NCBI GenBank assembly: GCA_902513415.1
Contig: CABXMS010000001.1
Coordinates: 1 to 51,495, forward strand
Direction: 5' to 3'
Length of the DNA stretch: 51,495 nucleotides
DNA from: an uncultured Pelagibacteraceae bacterium
GTDB lineage: Bacteria > Pseudomonadota > Alphaproteobacteria > Pelagibacterales > Pelagibacteraceae
The notes below the pieces were generated by a model. That model did no database searches. It was not told the origin of the DNA and saw only the letters and a program-made list of their open reading frames with translations. This document shows, piece by piece, positions 35,832 through 45,771 of this stretch. How positions within the stretch are numbered: position 1 is the first letter of the stretch; each line of letters starts with the position of its first letter. Position numbers and translations under genes: made by a program.

Positions 35832-38023
35832 TGGAAGTTAATGAAAAAATTGCTACTGAACATGGTTTACAAATAGATGAGTATAAAAAAATTTGTTCTC
35901 TTTTAAAAAGAAATCCAAATATTACAGAACTTGCAATTTTTTCCGCAATGTGGAATGAACATTGTTCTTATAAGTCTTCAAGACTTCATTTAAAAAAACT
36001 TAATACAAAAGGAAAAAAAGTTATCCAAGGTCCTGGGGAGAATGCTGGAGTAATTGATATTGGTGACGAAGATGCAGTGGTTTTTAAAATAGAAAGTCAT
36101 AATCATCCATCATTTATTGAGCCTTACCAAGGTGCTGCAACTGGAGTTGGCGGAATTATGAGAGATGTATTTACAATGGGTGCAAGACCTATAGCAAATT
36201 TAAATTCAATACATTTTGGTTCACCCCAGCATAAAAAAACAAAAAATCTTTTGAGAGGTGTTGTTAAAGGTATTGGAGGCTATGGAAATTGTATTGGAGT
36301 ACCTACAATAGCAGGACAAACATGCTTCGATGAATGTTATAATGGAAATATTTTAGTTAATGCAATGACAGTAGGTTTGGTAAATAAAAATAAAATTTTT
36401 TACTCAAAGCCTACAGGGGTAAATAAACCTGTTATCTATGTTGGTTCTAAAACTGGAAGAGATGGTATTCATGGAGCAAGTATGGCTTCGGCTATATTTG
36501 ATGAAAAAATTGAAGAAAAAAAACCAACAGTGCAAGTTGGAGATCCTTTTACTGAAAAACTATTAATGGAAGCTTGTTTAGAGTTAATGGAAGGTAAATC
36601 AATTATCGCTATTCAAGATATGGGTGCTGCTGGACTTACTTCATCAAGTGTGGAAATGGCATCTAAAGGAAAATTAGGAATAGAATTAAATTTAAATAAA
36701 GTCCCGTGTAGAGAGATGAATATGTCTCCTTATGAAATCATGTTATCAGAAAGTCAAGAAAGAATGTTGATAATATTAGAAAATGGAAAAGAAGATAGTG
36801 CAAAAAAAATATTTGATAAATGGAATTTAGATTTTGAAATTATTGGAAGAACTACAGACAGTAAAAAAATTGAAATCTTTTTTAATGAAAATAAAGTTGC
36901 AGATATACCTATAGATTATCTTGCTGAAAACGCTCCATTATACGATCGTAAATGGAAAAAAACAAAAGTTCCTCAAAAGATTAAATTCAAAAAAAATGAT
37001 TTAAAATCACTTAAATTAATAGATTGCTTAAAAAAAATATTATCTAATCCAAATGTTTGTGAAAAAAATTGGATTTGGGAACAATATGATCATACTGTAA
37101 TGGGTGATACTATACAAAAACCTGGAGGAGATGCTGGAGTGGTGCGTGTTCATGGTACAAATAAAGCTATAGCAGCTTCTGTGGATTCTTCAGCAAGTTA
37201 TTGTTCTTCTCATCCGCTGACAGGAGGAAAACAAATTGTTTGTGAAAGTTGGAGAAATTTAATTTCTGTAGGTGCTGAACCTATAGCTATAACTAACTGT
37301 TTGAATTTTGGTAATCCTGAAAAAGAAAAAAATATGGGAGAATTTGTTGAGTGTGTAGAAGGAATTAATGAAGCAAGTAAATATTTAGAACTCCCAATCG
37401 TTTCTGGAAATGTTTCTTTTTATAACGAAACTAAAGACAAAGGTATAAAACCAACTCCAACAATTGGTGGAATAGGTTTAATTAAAGAATACGAAAAAAT
37501 GATAACAATGGATTTTAAAAAAATTGATAGTCATGTTTTAGTAATAGGTAAAACAGATGGTCATTTGGAACAAAGTATATTTGCAAAAGAAATAATGCGA
37601 GAAAAAAAAGGTCCTCCACCAGAAGTAAATTTATTTAACGAAAAAAACATAGGTCATACAATGTTAAAACTTTATAAGGAAAATCTTGTAGAATCAACTC
37701 ACGATGTATCTTTAGGTGGAATCATCATTGCAGTTTCTAAAATGTGTTTTAAAGGAAAAAAAGGTATTAAAATTAGTAAATTAAAAAACCTAAAAAACAA
37801 ATTTGAATATTTTTTTGGAGAAGATCAAGGAAGATACATAGTTGAAATAAAACAAGAAAATTTAAAAAAAGTTGAAGAAATAATAAATAATAATTCGATA
37901 CATTTTGATAAATTGGGTATAATTATCGATAACGATATACAAATAGAGAGTGAAAATAAAATCTCGATTGACGAATTGATAAATGATAATAATAATTGGC
38001 TTAATAACTATATAAAAAAATAA
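35831..38023 (+). CDS. purL: Phosphoribosylformylglycinamidine synthase, synthetase subunit PurL (small type)
   Basis: PurL turns FGAR into FGAM with ATP and ammonia. At 730 residues this is the short PurL that needs PurS and PurQ, both encoded just upstream. Landmarks are ESHNHPSFIEPYQGAATGVG, FTMGARPIA, QDMGAAGLTSSSVEMASKG and, in the second half, PGGDAGVVRVHGTNKAIAAS. The stop shares bases with the bolA start. Confidence 0.98.
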   Translation: MEVNEKIATEHGLQIDEYKKICSLLKRNPNITELAIFSAMWNEHCSYKSSRLHLKKLNTKGKKVIQGPGENAGVIDIGDEDAVVFKIESHNHPSFIEPYQGAATGVGGIMRDVFTMGARPIANLNSIHFGSPQHKKTKNLLRGVVKGIGGYGNCIGVPTIAGQTCFDECYNGNILVNAMTVGLVNKNKIFYSKPTGVNKPVIYVGSKTGRDGIHGASMASAIFDEKIEEKKPTVQVGDPFTEKLLMEACLELMEGKSIIAIQDMGAAGLTSSSVEMASKGKLGIELNLNKVPCREMNMSPYEIMLSESQERMLIILENGKEDSAKKIFDKWNLDFEIIGRTTDSKKIEIFFNENKVADIPIDYLAENAPLYDRKWKKTKVPQKIKFKKNDLKSLKLIDCLKKILSNPNVCEKNWIWEQYDHTVMGDTIQKPGGDAGVVRVHGTNKAIAASVDSSASYCSSHPLTGGKQIVCESWRNLISVGAEPIAITNCLNFGNPEKEKNMGEFVECVEGINEASKYLELPIVSGNVSFYNETKDKGIKPTPTIGGIGLIKEYEKMITMDFKKIDSHVLVIGKTDGHLEQSIFAKEIMREKKGPPPEVNLFNEKNIGHTMLKLYKENLVESTHDVSLGGIIIAVSKMCFKGKKGIKISKLKNLKNKFEYFFGEDQGRYIVEIKQENLKKVEEIINNNSIHFDKLGIIIDNDIQIESENKISIDELINDNNNWLNNYIKK

Positions 38024-38268
38024 TGGCAATGGATTTGAAAGAAATTGAGAAATTAATAAAAGATGAACTGCCTGATGCGTTAGTTGAAATACAAGATTTA
38101 GCTGGCGATGGTAACCATTATTCAGCAACAGTTAGTTCGTCAAAATTTGCAGGCAAAAGTAAAATTGAACAACATAAAATTGTTTACAATTCACTTAAAG
38201 GAAAAATGGGTAATGAACTACATGCCTTAGCAATTAAAACAAAAGAGATAAATGGATCAAATAATTAA
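38023..38268 (+). CDS. bolA: BolA/IbaG family protein
   Basis: BolA proteins pair with monothiol glutaredoxins to carry or sense [2Fe-2S] clusters. This 81-residue protein has the class II-like fold pattern with [19 protein letters not shown] and the conserved histidine of ELHALAIKT that can ligand the shared cluster. The grxD start overlaps its end by 17 bases, so both partners are made together. It is attached to purL by TAATG. Confidence 0.93.
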   Translation: MAMDLKEIEKLIKDELPDALVEIQDLAGDGNHYSATVSSSKFAGKSKIEQHKIVYNSLKGKMGNELHALAIKTKEINGSNN

Positions 38269-38590
38269 AGATAAAATTTCAAATGAAATAAACAACAATG
38301 AAGTTTGTTTGTTTATGAAAGGAACGCCTGATGCTCCACAGTGTGGTTTTTCAATGGCTGTTTCAAATATTCTTAAATTATTAGATGTTAAATTTAAAGG
38401 CATAAATGTATTAGAAGATCAAAACATAAGACAAGGAATTAAAGAATTTAGCGATTGGCCTACAATACCTCAACTATACATAAAAAAAGAATTTGTTGGT
38501 GGTTGTGATATAATTAAAGAGATGTACGAAAATGGAGAATTAGTTAAAAAATTTGAAGAAAAATCTATTAACTTTAAAAAATCATCCTAA
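38252..38590 (+). CDS. grxD: Monothiol glutaredoxin, Grx4 type
   Basis: CGFS glutaredoxins hold a glutathione-ligated [2Fe-2S] cluster as homodimers or with BolA and hand it to Fe-S enzymes. The CGFS active site is at residues 31-34 in [14 protein letters not shown], the glutathione-binding WPTIPQLYI and the GGCDI motif follow. At 112 residues it has the normal single domain. It overlaps bolA upstream and, by nine bases, the convergent methyltransferase gene downstream. Confidence 0.96.
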   Translation: MDQIIKDKISNEINNNEVCLFMKGTPDAPQCGFSMAVSNILKLLDVKFKGINVLEDQNIRQGIKEFSDWPTIPQLYIKKEFVGGCDIIKEMYENGELVKKFEEKSINFKKSS

Positions 38591-39193
38591 TAAATTTCTT
38601 AACTTTTTTGAAATAAACTTTTTAAACAAATTTAAAATTGAAATAGAGTTTGGCTTTAAATTGTTCTCATTGCTAAAAGTATAATCAATTTTATCTTCCC
38701 AATATAATTCAATTACTAAACTATTTCTAAAAAAATTTCTAAATTTTTGTGAACTAGATACAGTTAATATAGGTTCAAATACTTGAACTTTTTTATTAAT
38801 ATATAATTTTTTATTATCATCATCAAAATAAATGTGCCACAAATGATCTTTTTTATTTTCAAAAACTAAATTATCTTCTAATGTTGTTGGAACTTCAATA
38901 TATCCTTTATTAGAAATTCTTTGTAGTTCATTAATAAAAAATTCAGGATTTTCAACATGTTCTAATACATGAGAAGCTATTACAAAATCAAATTCCTTGT
39001 CGCTAAATGGTAGATTTTTTGATTCTAGTTTTACAAATTTTTTATCTGGATATTGTTCTTGTAAATCTATTACATCACACAAAGTAGTGGCATTTTCATT
39101 TGCTGTGTATCCGCAACCAATATCTAAAACTTTCCAGTCTTTATTTTTTCTTAATAAATTATTTGTAAATTTTAATGAAGATCTTTTAATCAA
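38582..39193 (-). CDS. Class I SAM-dependent methyltransferase, substrate unknown
   Basis: The 203-residue protein has the glycine-rich SAM site VLDIGCGYT (22-30) and the post-I block [19 protein letters not shown] (68-86) with the EHxxNP signature of the Methyltransf_11 type. The C-terminal half ([14 protein letters not shown], then a basic end) is unlike small-molecule enzymes that I recognise. It lies six bases downstream of rpsD on the same strand and is therefore the last gene of the rpsD-containing transcript. The target could be a lipid, glycan or protein. Confidence 0.8.
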   Translation of the reverse strand: MIKRSSLKFTNNLLRKNKDWKVLDIGCGYTANENATTLCDVIDLQEQYPDKKFVKLESKNLPFSDKEFDFVIASHVLEHVENPEFFINELQRISNKGYIEVPTTLEDNLVFENKKDHLWHIYFDDDNKKLYINKKVQVFEPILTVSSSQKFRNFFRNSLVIELYWEDKIDYTFSNENNLKPNSISILNLFKKFISKKLRNLLG

Positions 39194-39199
39194 TTAACT

Positions 39200-39820
39200 T
39201 TATCTTGAATAATATTCGATTACTAAATTTGGTTCCATGACTATTGGGTAAGGCACCTCTTCAAATTTTGGGACTCTGACAAATTTTACTTTCTTATTTT
39301 TTTCATCTAACTGTAAATATTCGGGTACTTCTCTTTCTTTGTTTGCTAAAGCAATATCTACGATGGCAAGTTGTTTAGATTTATCTCTAATCTCAATATT
39401 ATCTTCTTCTTTAACTTGATAGCTAGATATATTTACTTTTTTTCCATTAACTCTTACATGTCCGTGGTTAATTAATTGTCTTGATGAAAAAATTGTATTT
39501 GAAAGTTTAGCCCTATATATGATTGCATCCAATCTTCTTTCAAGTAAGCCAATTAAATTTTCAGCTGTATCGCCTTTTTTCATAATTGCTTTTCTATAAA
39601 CATTTCTAAATTGTCTTTCATTCATGTTTCCATAATAAGATTTTAATTTTTGTTTTGCATTTAACTGAATTCCATAATCTGACGGTTTTTTCTTTGAAGC
39701 TGATTGGCCATGTTGACCGGGAGGGTATGCTCTTGTATTAAAGGGACTTTTGGGTCTGCCCCATAAATTTACACGAAGTCTTCTATCAACTTTATGCTTT
39801 GAGTTTAATCTTTTTGTCAT
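39200..39820 (-). CDS. rpsD: 30S ribosomal protein S4
   Basis: S4 is a primary assembly protein of the 30S subunit and a mRNA helicase element at the entry channel. The 206-residue product has the S4 domain [20 protein letters not shown], then [20 protein letters not shown], and ends LVIEYYSR. Its N-terminus carries no zinc-binding cysteines, as in many proteobacteria. It is outside the alpha operon (rpsM-rpsK-rpsD-rpoA) of enterobacteria, a usual alphaproteobacterial placement. Confidence 0.97.
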   Translation of the reverse strand: MTKRLNSKHKVDRRLRVNLWGRPKSPFNTRAYPPGQHGQSASKKKPSDYGIQLNAKQKLKSYYGNMNERQFRNVYRKAIMKKGDTAENLIGLLERRLDAIIYRAKLSNTIFSSRQLINHGHVRVNGKKVNISSYQVKEEDNIEIRDKSKQLAIVDIALANKEREVPEYLQLDEKNKKVKFVRVPKFEEVPYPIVMEPNLVIEYYSR

Positions 39821-39856
39821 TTAATAGATGGCTTTATAAACTTACTCATATTTTTG

Positions 39857-40576
39857 TCAATCAACCTTTTTATTAGCTATACTAGCAAATACACTTGATA
39901 ATATGCGAGTTTCTTTTTCAGATAAATCCATTTTATAAAAAATGTTTCTTAAATTTTGTAACATAATCATTTTTTTTTCAGTTGGGTTGAAAAAATTTCT
40001 ATCATCCAAATGCTTTACACAAAGATTTACCATCGCTTGCACATCTTTTTTAGTCGCAGGTTTAATTTTTTTTGATTTAGAATATTTTAATTTTTTCATG
40101 TGAATCAAGCTCGAAACCACTTGAGCAACTATTATTACACTATGTGATAAATTTAGTGATTTGAAATTTGGATTAGATGGTATTTGCATAGTACAATTTG
40201 CATAACTTATCTCGTCATTTGAAAGACCTGAGGCTTCAGGACCAAATAAAAAAGCAACTTTTTTATTAAAATCAATTTTATTTAAATCATTCAAATTTAT
40301 ATGCTTAAGGTTTTTATTTCTAAATCTTGAACTTGTAGCTATTAAATAATCAACATTTTCTATAGCCGACTCAATGTTTTCATGAACTTTGCTATTATTA
40401 ATAACTTCTTTTGCTCCTACAGATGTTGCTATAATTTTATCATTTGGAAATATTGGTTTTGGTGAAACTAAAACTAATCTTTTAAAATTAAAATTTTTTA
40501 ATGCTCTGGCACAAGCACCGATATTTTCTGACATTTGTGGTTTATGTAATATAAATGAGATATTAGAGAATGACAT
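39857..40576 (-). CDS. trmJ: tRNA (cytidine/uridine-2'-O-)-methyltransferase TrmJ
   Basis: TrmJ methylates the ribose at position 32 in the anticodon loop of several tRNAs. The SPOUT fold motifs are FILHKPQMSENIGACARALK (8-27), VAFLFGPEASGLSNDEI and FKSLNLSHSVIIVAQ. At 239 residues it has the C-terminal helical extension typical of TrmJ rather than the short TrmL form. The start overlaps the cimA stop by one base. Confidence 0.88.
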   Translation of the reverse strand: MSFSNISFILHKPQMSENIGACARALKNFNFKRLVLVSPKPIFPNDKIIATSVGAKEVINNSKVHENIESAIENVDYLIATSSRFRNKNLKHINLNDLNKIDFNKKVAFLFGPEASGLSNDEISYANCTMQIPSNPNFKSLNLSHSVIIVAQVVSSLIHMKKLKYSKSKKIKPATKKDVQAMVNLCVKHLDDRNFFNPTEKKMIMLQNLRNIFYKMDLSEKETRILSSVFASIANKKVD

Positions 40577-42177
40577 TAATTGCTTGCAGGAGCTTTATCC
40601 TTAAACAATTTATAATCTAAGCTATCAACAAGTGCTTTAAATGATGCTTCAATTATGTTTGGAGAAACTCCAATAGTAAACCAATTTTTTCCATTAGAAT
40701 CTGTACTTTCAATTGAAACTCTTGTTACTGCTTCAGTTCCAGTATTTAATATTCTCACTTTATAATCTACAAGCTTTAGATCTTTTAAATATTTTGAATA
40801 TTTTGCAAGTTTGTCCACATTGTTTCTAATAGCATTATCTAATGCATGGACAGGTCCGTTACCCTGTCCTTCACATAAAATTATTTTTTTGTCAACTTCT
40901 AATTGAGCTCTTGCTGAAGAAATAATTTCTCCATTTTTATCTTTTTTAACACTAACATCGTATTCTTTAATTGAAATGTATCTAGGAATTTCACCCATAA
41001 TTCTTCGAGCTAATAATTCAAAAGAGGCATCTGCTCCATCATAACTATAACCTATAAATTCTCTATCCTTAACTTCGTCTAAAAGTTTTTTTATATTTGG
41101 ATCATCTTCTTTAAAATCTATACCAATAGAATTTAATCTTGAAATTATATTAGATTTTCCTGATTGGTCAGAAACAACAATATTTCTAGCATTTCCAACT
41201 TCTTCAGGATTTATATGTTCATAAGTTTTTGGGTCTTTTTGAACAGCTGAGACATGCAGTCCTCCTTTATGTGAAAATGCTGCAGCACCAACATATGGCA
41301 AATGTTGATTTGGTTTTCTGTTTAAAATTTCATCTAGCAACCTAGAACATTGTGTAAGTTTATTGATATTTTCATTTTTAATATTTGTTTCAAAATTTTT
41401 CGAAAAAAATTCCTTTAAATGTATTGTAGGAATTATTGACATCAAATTTGCATTTCCACATCTTTCACCAAGACCATTTATGGTTCCTTGAATTTGTCTT
41501 ACACCAGACATTACAGCGGCCAATGAATTTGCTACTGCATTTCCAGTATCATTATGAGCATGAATTCCTAAATTTTTTCCGGGTATATGTTTTGATACAT
41601 TTTGAACAATTTCTTGTACTTCATTTGGCAATGTTCCACCGTTTGTGTCGCACAATACAATCCATCTAGCTCCATTATCATATGCAGATTTAATGCATGC
41701 TAATGCATAATCTTTATTATTTTTATATCCATCAAAAAAATGCTCAGCATCAAACATGAATTCTTTTTTTTTTTTTACAAAATGTTTTGTGCTCTCTTTA
41801 ATGTTTTCTAAATTATCTTCATTTGATATTCCAAGAGCTACATCTACATGGAAATCCCATGATTTTCCTACCAGGCAAATAGCTGGAGCTTTAGAATTTA
41901 ATAATGCTGATAAACCAGGATCATTGTCTGCACTTCTTCCAGTTCGTTTAGTCATTCCAAAAGCTGTAAGGGTAGAATTCTTTATATTGATTTTTTTTTG
42001 GAAAAATTCTGTATCAGTTGGATTTGCACCTGGCCATCCACCTTCTATATAATCCACACCAAGATTTCCTAAAGATTCAGCGATTTTTAATTTATCGTCT
42101 ATAGAAAAATCTACTCCTTGAGTTTGTTCACCATCTCTTAGGGTTGTATCAAATATATATATTTTATCTTTGCTCAT
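40576..42177 (-). CDS. cimA: (R)-citramalate synthase
   Basis: CimA condenses pyruvate with acetyl-CoA to citramalate, opening a threonine-independent route to isoleucine. The N-terminal TIM barrel has FDTTLRDGEQTQGVDFS (8-24) and the metal-site HAHNDTGNAVANSLAAV. The C-terminal LeuA-dimer domain is present, so feedback by isoleucine is plausible. At 533 residues it fits the TIGR00977 type, distinct from 2-isopropylmalate synthase, though a homologous activity cannot be fully excluded. A run of 13 A on the coding strand (41764-41776) encodes the lysines of FVKKKKEF. Confidence 0.9.
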   Translation of the reverse strand: MSKDKIYIFDTTLRDGEQTQGVDFSIDDKLKIAESLGNLGVDYIEGGWPGANPTDTEFFQKKINIKNSTLTAFGMTKRTGRSADNDPGLSALLNSKAPAICLVGKSWDFHVDVALGISNEDNLENIKESTKHFVKKKKEFMFDAEHFFDGYKNNKDYALACIKSAYDNGARWIVLCDTNGGTLPNEVQEIVQNVSKHIPGKNLGIHAHNDTGNAVANSLAAVMSGVRQIQGTINGLGERCGNANLMSIIPTIHLKEFFSKNFETNIKNENINKLTQCSRLLDEILNRKPNQHLPYVGAAAFSHKGGLHVSAVQKDPKTYEHINPEEVGNARNIVVSDQSGKSNIISRLNSIGIDFKEDDPNIKKLLDEVKDREFIGYSYDGADASFELLARRIMGEIPRYISIKEYDVSVKKDKNGEIISSARAQLEVDKKIILCEGQGNGPVHALDNAIRNNVDKLAKYSKYLKDLKLVDYKVRILNTGTEAVTRVSIESTDSNGKNWFTIGVSPNIIEASFKALVDSLDYKLFKDKAPASN

Positions 42178-43535
42178 TTAATTTTCCAAATTGTTTTACC
42201 ATCTTTGTCTTCAATTAAAACTCCTTTGTCTGATAATTCTTTTCTAATTTTATCAGCCAATGCATAGTCTTTATTATTCCTTGCTTTATCTCTTTCTTTT
42301 ATCTTTGATAAAATTTCTTTTTCAGGGATGCTTATTTTTATTTTTTTATAACTTAACCATTTATCTTTTGTTTCAGTTAATAACCCAATAAAATTACATG
42401 CAGTAACAAATGTTTCTTTATTATTTAAATCTCCATTTTGTGCTTTATCAAATAACTTGTGAAGATTTGCTAAATAACCTGGTGTATTTAAATCATCATA
42501 CAAGGGATATAAATCTACCTCGGGTATCAAGATTTTTGATTTAGTTTTTACATAGCAAGTGTACCACTTGTCTAAAGTTTTTTGACATTCATCAAGCAAT
42601 TTATCATTCCAATCAAGCGGTTGTTTATAATGTGAACTTATTAATGCTAGTCTTAATATCTGACCATTAATTTTACTTCTAAAATCACTTATCTTTAAAA
42701 TGTTTCCTTGAGATTTTGCCATCTTTTCATTGGACATTGTTATGAAACCGTTATGTACCCAATAATTTGCAAAAGATTTATTTTGGTTAGCACAGACTGA
42801 TTGAGCTATTTCATTTTCATGATGTGGAAAAATTAAATCTCTACCTCCACCATGAATGTCAAATGTATCACCTAAATATTTTTTTGACATTACGGAACAT
42901 TCTATGTGCCACCCAGGTCTGCCTTTGCCCCACGGTGAATCCCAAGAAGGTTCATTATTTTTTGATGGTTTCCATAGTACGAAATCTTCAGGATTTTTTT
43001 TATTTTCAGAAACCTCAACTCTTGAACCTGCTATTAACTCATCCAATTTTTTGTTGGAAAGATTTCCATAATTTTTAAATTTATTAACTTCAAAATATAC
43101 ATGGTTATTTATTACGTAAGCAAAATTTTTTTCTATTAATTGATTTATCATCTCAATCATTAATGAAATATTTTCTGTAGCTTTTGGTTCGTAAGTTGGT
43201 GTTTCGCAATTTAAATATTCACAATCTTCATGAAATTTTTTTGTAATTCTATTTGTTAAATCACCAATTGAAATTTTTTTTTCAATAGATGAATTAATAA
43301 TTTTATCATCTATATCAGTAATATTTCTGACGTATGTAACGGCTTTTTTTCCATACTTACATTTTAAAACTTTAAACAATATATCAAATACAACTAAAGG
43401 CCTTGCATTTCCAATATGTGGATCATCATAAACTGTTGGTCCACATACATACATGCCGATTTTATTTTTATTCAGTGGAACAAATTTCTCTTTTTTGTTG
43501 CCAAGGCTATTTGATAAATAAATATCTTTATTCAT
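42174..43535 (-). CDS. cysS: Cysteinyl-tRNA synthetase
   Basis: This class I synthetase charges tRNA-Cys. It shows the zinc-ligand cysteine C31 (YVCGPTVYDDPHIGNARPL) directly before the HIGH-type HIGN (40-43), the second zinc cysteine in WHIECSVMS with HHENE, and the KMSKS loop as EKMAKSQGN. Its 453 residues are the standard length. The stop and the cimA start overlap by four bases (ATGA). Confidence 0.97.
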   Translation of the reverse strand: MNKDIYLSNSLGNKKEKFVPLNKNKIGMYVCGPTVYDDPHIGNARPLVVFDILFKVLKCKYGKKAVTYVRNITDIDDKIINSSIEKKISIGDLTNRITKKFHEDCEYLNCETPTYEPKATENISLMIEMINQLIEKNFAYVINNHVYFEVNKFKNYGNLSNKKLDELIAGSRVEVSENKKNPEDFVLWKPSKNNEPSWDSPWGKGRPGWHIECSVMSKKYLGDTFDIHGGGRDLIFPHHENEIAQSVCANQNKSFANYWVHNGFITMSNEKMAKSQGNILKISDFRSKINGQILRLALISSHYKQPLDWNDKLLDECQKTLDKWYTCYVKTKSKILIPEVDLYPLYDDLNTPGYLANLHKLFDKAQNGDLNNKETFVTACNFIGLLTETKDKWLSYKKIKISIPEKEILSKIKERDKARNNKDYALADKIRKELSDKGVLIEDKDGKTIWKIK

Positions 43536-43559
43536 AATTCTAGAAATATACTTTAATTA

Positions 43560-43575
43560 TAGATTTGTGAATCTA
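43560..43575 (-). repeat. 6-bp hairpin between nadE and cysS
   Basis: TAGATT and AATCTA form a stem with a TGTG loop in the 45-base gap between the nadE stop and the cysS start. It is followed on the minus strand by TAATTAAAG rather than a T run. It may be a weak terminator or processing hairpin; chance is also possible in such AT-rich DNA. Confidence 0.28.
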
Positions 43576-43580
43576 ATTGA

Positions 43581-44318
43581 TTACTTGGGAATCTTGCATA
43601 TTGGAATTGCTTCCATTTTATGTAAGTTTGCTTTTCTTATTTTTATATATTTTTCTCTATTTTTAGATTTTTCATTATTCATAGCTTCTTCTAATTCTTT
43701 ATATGTAAGGCCAAGTTGACCTTCGTCCGTTCTGCCGTCATCCCACAAACCGTCTGTTGGAGCGGCATCTATAATTTCCTTTATAATTTTTAATTCTTTA
43801 CCCATTTCCCAAACTTCTGATTTATTACAATCTGCTATTGGCGATATATCTACACCTCCATCTCCATATTTAGTAAAAAATCCTACTCCAAAATCTTCTA
43901 CTTTATTACCTGTTCCAATAACTATACCGTTATTCGCTGCTGCAACTTGGTATAATGTGATCATTCGAAGTCTTGCTCTAGAATTTGCCATACCGTGTTC
44001 GTTATCAAATTTAGAAAGTGTTGATTGAAATGATTCAAATATATTATCAAGTTTTATCGTATGTGTTTCGACATTACCAAATTTTTTTTTTAACCATTCT
44101 TGATGTTTAAGACTTAAATCGTGTTGTGATTTTTTTTGTTTTATTGGCATAGTTAAAACAATCGTTCTTAATCCAGTCATAGCGCTCAAAGTACTAGAAA
44201 CAGATGAATCTATTCCACCAGAAATTCCGATTACTAAAGATTGTGCTTTATATGGCATTGAATTGACATAGCTCAGAATCCAATCTTTAATAAATATAAT
44301 TTTTTTACTTACTTCCAT
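43581..44318 (-). CDS. nadE: NH3-dependent NAD+ synthetase
   Basis: NadE adenylates the carboxyl of deamido-NAD and amidates it, the last step of NAD synthesis. The N-type ATP pyrophosphatase P-loop is SGGIDSS (33-39). Further blocks are GMANSRARLRM and GTGNKVEDFGVGFFTKYGDG. At 245 residues there is no N-terminal nitrilase-type glutaminase domain, so the enzyme must use free ammonia or a separate glutaminase. Confidence 0.95.
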   Translation of the reverse strand: MEVSKKIIFIKDWILSYVNSMPYKAQSLVIGISGGIDSSVSSTLSAMTGLRTIVLTMPIKQKKSQHDLSLKHQEWLKKKFGNVETHTIKLDNIFESFQSTLSKFDNEHGMANSRARLRMITLYQVAAANNGIVIGTGNKVEDFGVGFFTKYGDGGVDISPIADCNKSEVWEMGKELKIIKEIIDAAPTDGLWDDGRTDEGQLGLTYKELEEAMNNEKSKNREKYIKIRKANLHKMEAIPICKIPK

Positions 44319-44356
44319 AAACTAAATATACTTTTTTCAAATTGTTATTTAAATAA

Positions 44357-45742
44357 TTAAGATGCCTCTTTAACAAAATTTTTTGAGTAACTAGAGTTTT
44401 TTTTTATTTCATCAGAAATTAAAAATGCTAATTCTAGTGCTTGGTCAGCATTTAATCTTGGATCACAGTGAGTATGATATCTGCTTGATAAATCTTGGTC
44501 TGAAATATTTTTTGCACCTCCTGTACACTCTGTAACATTTTGTCCTGTCATTTCAATATGAAGACCTCCTGCATATGATCCTTCACTTTGATGAACTCCA
44601 AATACATTTTTAACTTCAGCAACTACATTGTTAAATGGTCGTGTTTTAAATCCAGTAGTTGATTTTATTGTGTTTCCATGCATTGGATCGCATGACCAAA
44701 TCACATTCAAACCTTCTTTTTTAATTGCTCTTATTAGTTTTGGTAAAAATTTCTCTACATTGTTATGACCAAATCTAGATATCAATGTAATTTTACCTTT
44801 TTCATTTTTAGGATTTAAAACATTTAAAATTTTTACTATCTCATCTGGTTTAGATGTTGGACCACATTTAATTCCTATGGGATTTTTTATTCCTCTGCAA
44901 AATTCAACATGGCCTCCATCTAGTTGTCTGGTTCTGTCACCTATCCAAACAAAATGTGCCGAAGTGTCATGATATTCTCCTGTTGTTGAATCAATTCTTG
45001 TCATGCTTTCTTCAAAAGGTAATAATAAAGCTTCATGGGATGTCCAAAAATTTACAGTTTTAAGTCTTCTATTAAAATCAGAATTAATTCCGCAAGCATC
45101 CATAAACGCCAAAGCATCCGCTATTTTATCTTCTAATTCTTTAAATTTTTTTGCTTGAGGACTTTTTTTTATATAACCTAAATTCCAAAGATGCACTTTT
45201 TTTAAATCAGCAAACCCTCCGTGGCAAAAAGCTCTTATTAAATTTAGTGTCGAAGCTGCTTGTGAGTATGCTTTAAATAATCTTTTTGGATCTGGTTTTC
45301 TTGCTTTTTCATTAAACTCTATACCATTTATATTATCACCTAAGTAACTAGGTAATTCTTTGCTTCCTTGTTTTTCAGTTGGTGCACTTCTTGGTTTTGA
45401 AAATTGTCCAGCAACCCTTCCAAGTTTAACTACTGGTAAAGACGCTGAATAAGTTAAAACTAAAGACATTTGCAACATAACTTTAAAATAATCTCTAATA
45501 TTGTCTGGATTAAATTCAGCAAAACTTTCTGCACAATCGCCTCCTTGCAACAAGAAAGCTTTTCCATCAACAACATCAGCAAGTTGTTGTTTTAAATGTC
45601 TTGTTTCTCCAGCAAATACCAAAGGAGGAAAATCTTTTATTTTTCCAAGAACCATACTAAGTTCTTTTTCATCCTCATAAACTGGTATGTGTTTTACTGG
45701 ATAATTTTTCCAACTATTAATTTTCCATTTTTTCATATTCAA
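44357..45742 (-). CDS. 3-deoxy-7-phosphoheptulonate synthase, class II
   Basis: DAHP synthase condenses phosphoenolpyruvate and erythrose 4-phosphate, the entry to aromatic amino acid synthesis. The class II (plant-like) family is recognised by PPLVFAGETRHLKQQLA, AFLLQGGDCAESFAEF, VVKLGRVAGQFSKPRS and the C-terminal SYAGGLHIEMTGQNVTEC. At 461 residues it lacks any fused chorismate mutase. Starts at codon 1 or codon 3 (MKKWKINSW) are both possible. It lies between glmS and nadE. Confidence 0.95.
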   Translation of the reverse strand: MNMKKWKINSWKNYPVKHIPVYEDEKELSMVLGKIKDFPPLVFAGETRHLKQQLADVVDGKAFLLQGGDCAESFAEFNPDNIRDYFKVMLQMSLVLTYSASLPVVKLGRVAGQFSKPRSAPTEKQGSKELPSYLGDNINGIEFNEKARKPDPKRLFKAYSQAASTLNLIRAFCHGGFADLKKVHLWNLGYIKKSPQAKKFKELEDKIADALAFMDACGINSDFNRRLKTVNFWTSHEALLLPFEESMTRIDSTTGEYHDTSAHFVWIGDRTRQLDGGHVEFCRGIKNPIGIKCGPTSKPDEIVKILNVLNPKNEKGKITLISRFGHNNVEKFLPKLIRAIKKEGLNVIWSCDPMHGNTIKSTTGFKTRPFNNVVAEVKNVFGVHQSEGSYAGGLHIEMTGQNVTECTGGAKNISDQDLSSRYHTHCDPRLNADQALELAFLISDEIKKNSSYSKNFVKEAS

Positions 45743-45771
45743 CCTAGAAGTGTTCTATCAGAGTTTATTGA

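Noticed and set aside
45743..45771. glmS ribozyme or other riboswitches upstream of glmS, purine and amino-acid genes
   Set aside because: There are almost no untranslated gaps: glmS directly abuts the GlmU-like gene, the purine genes overlap, and no conserved riboswitch core was seen.
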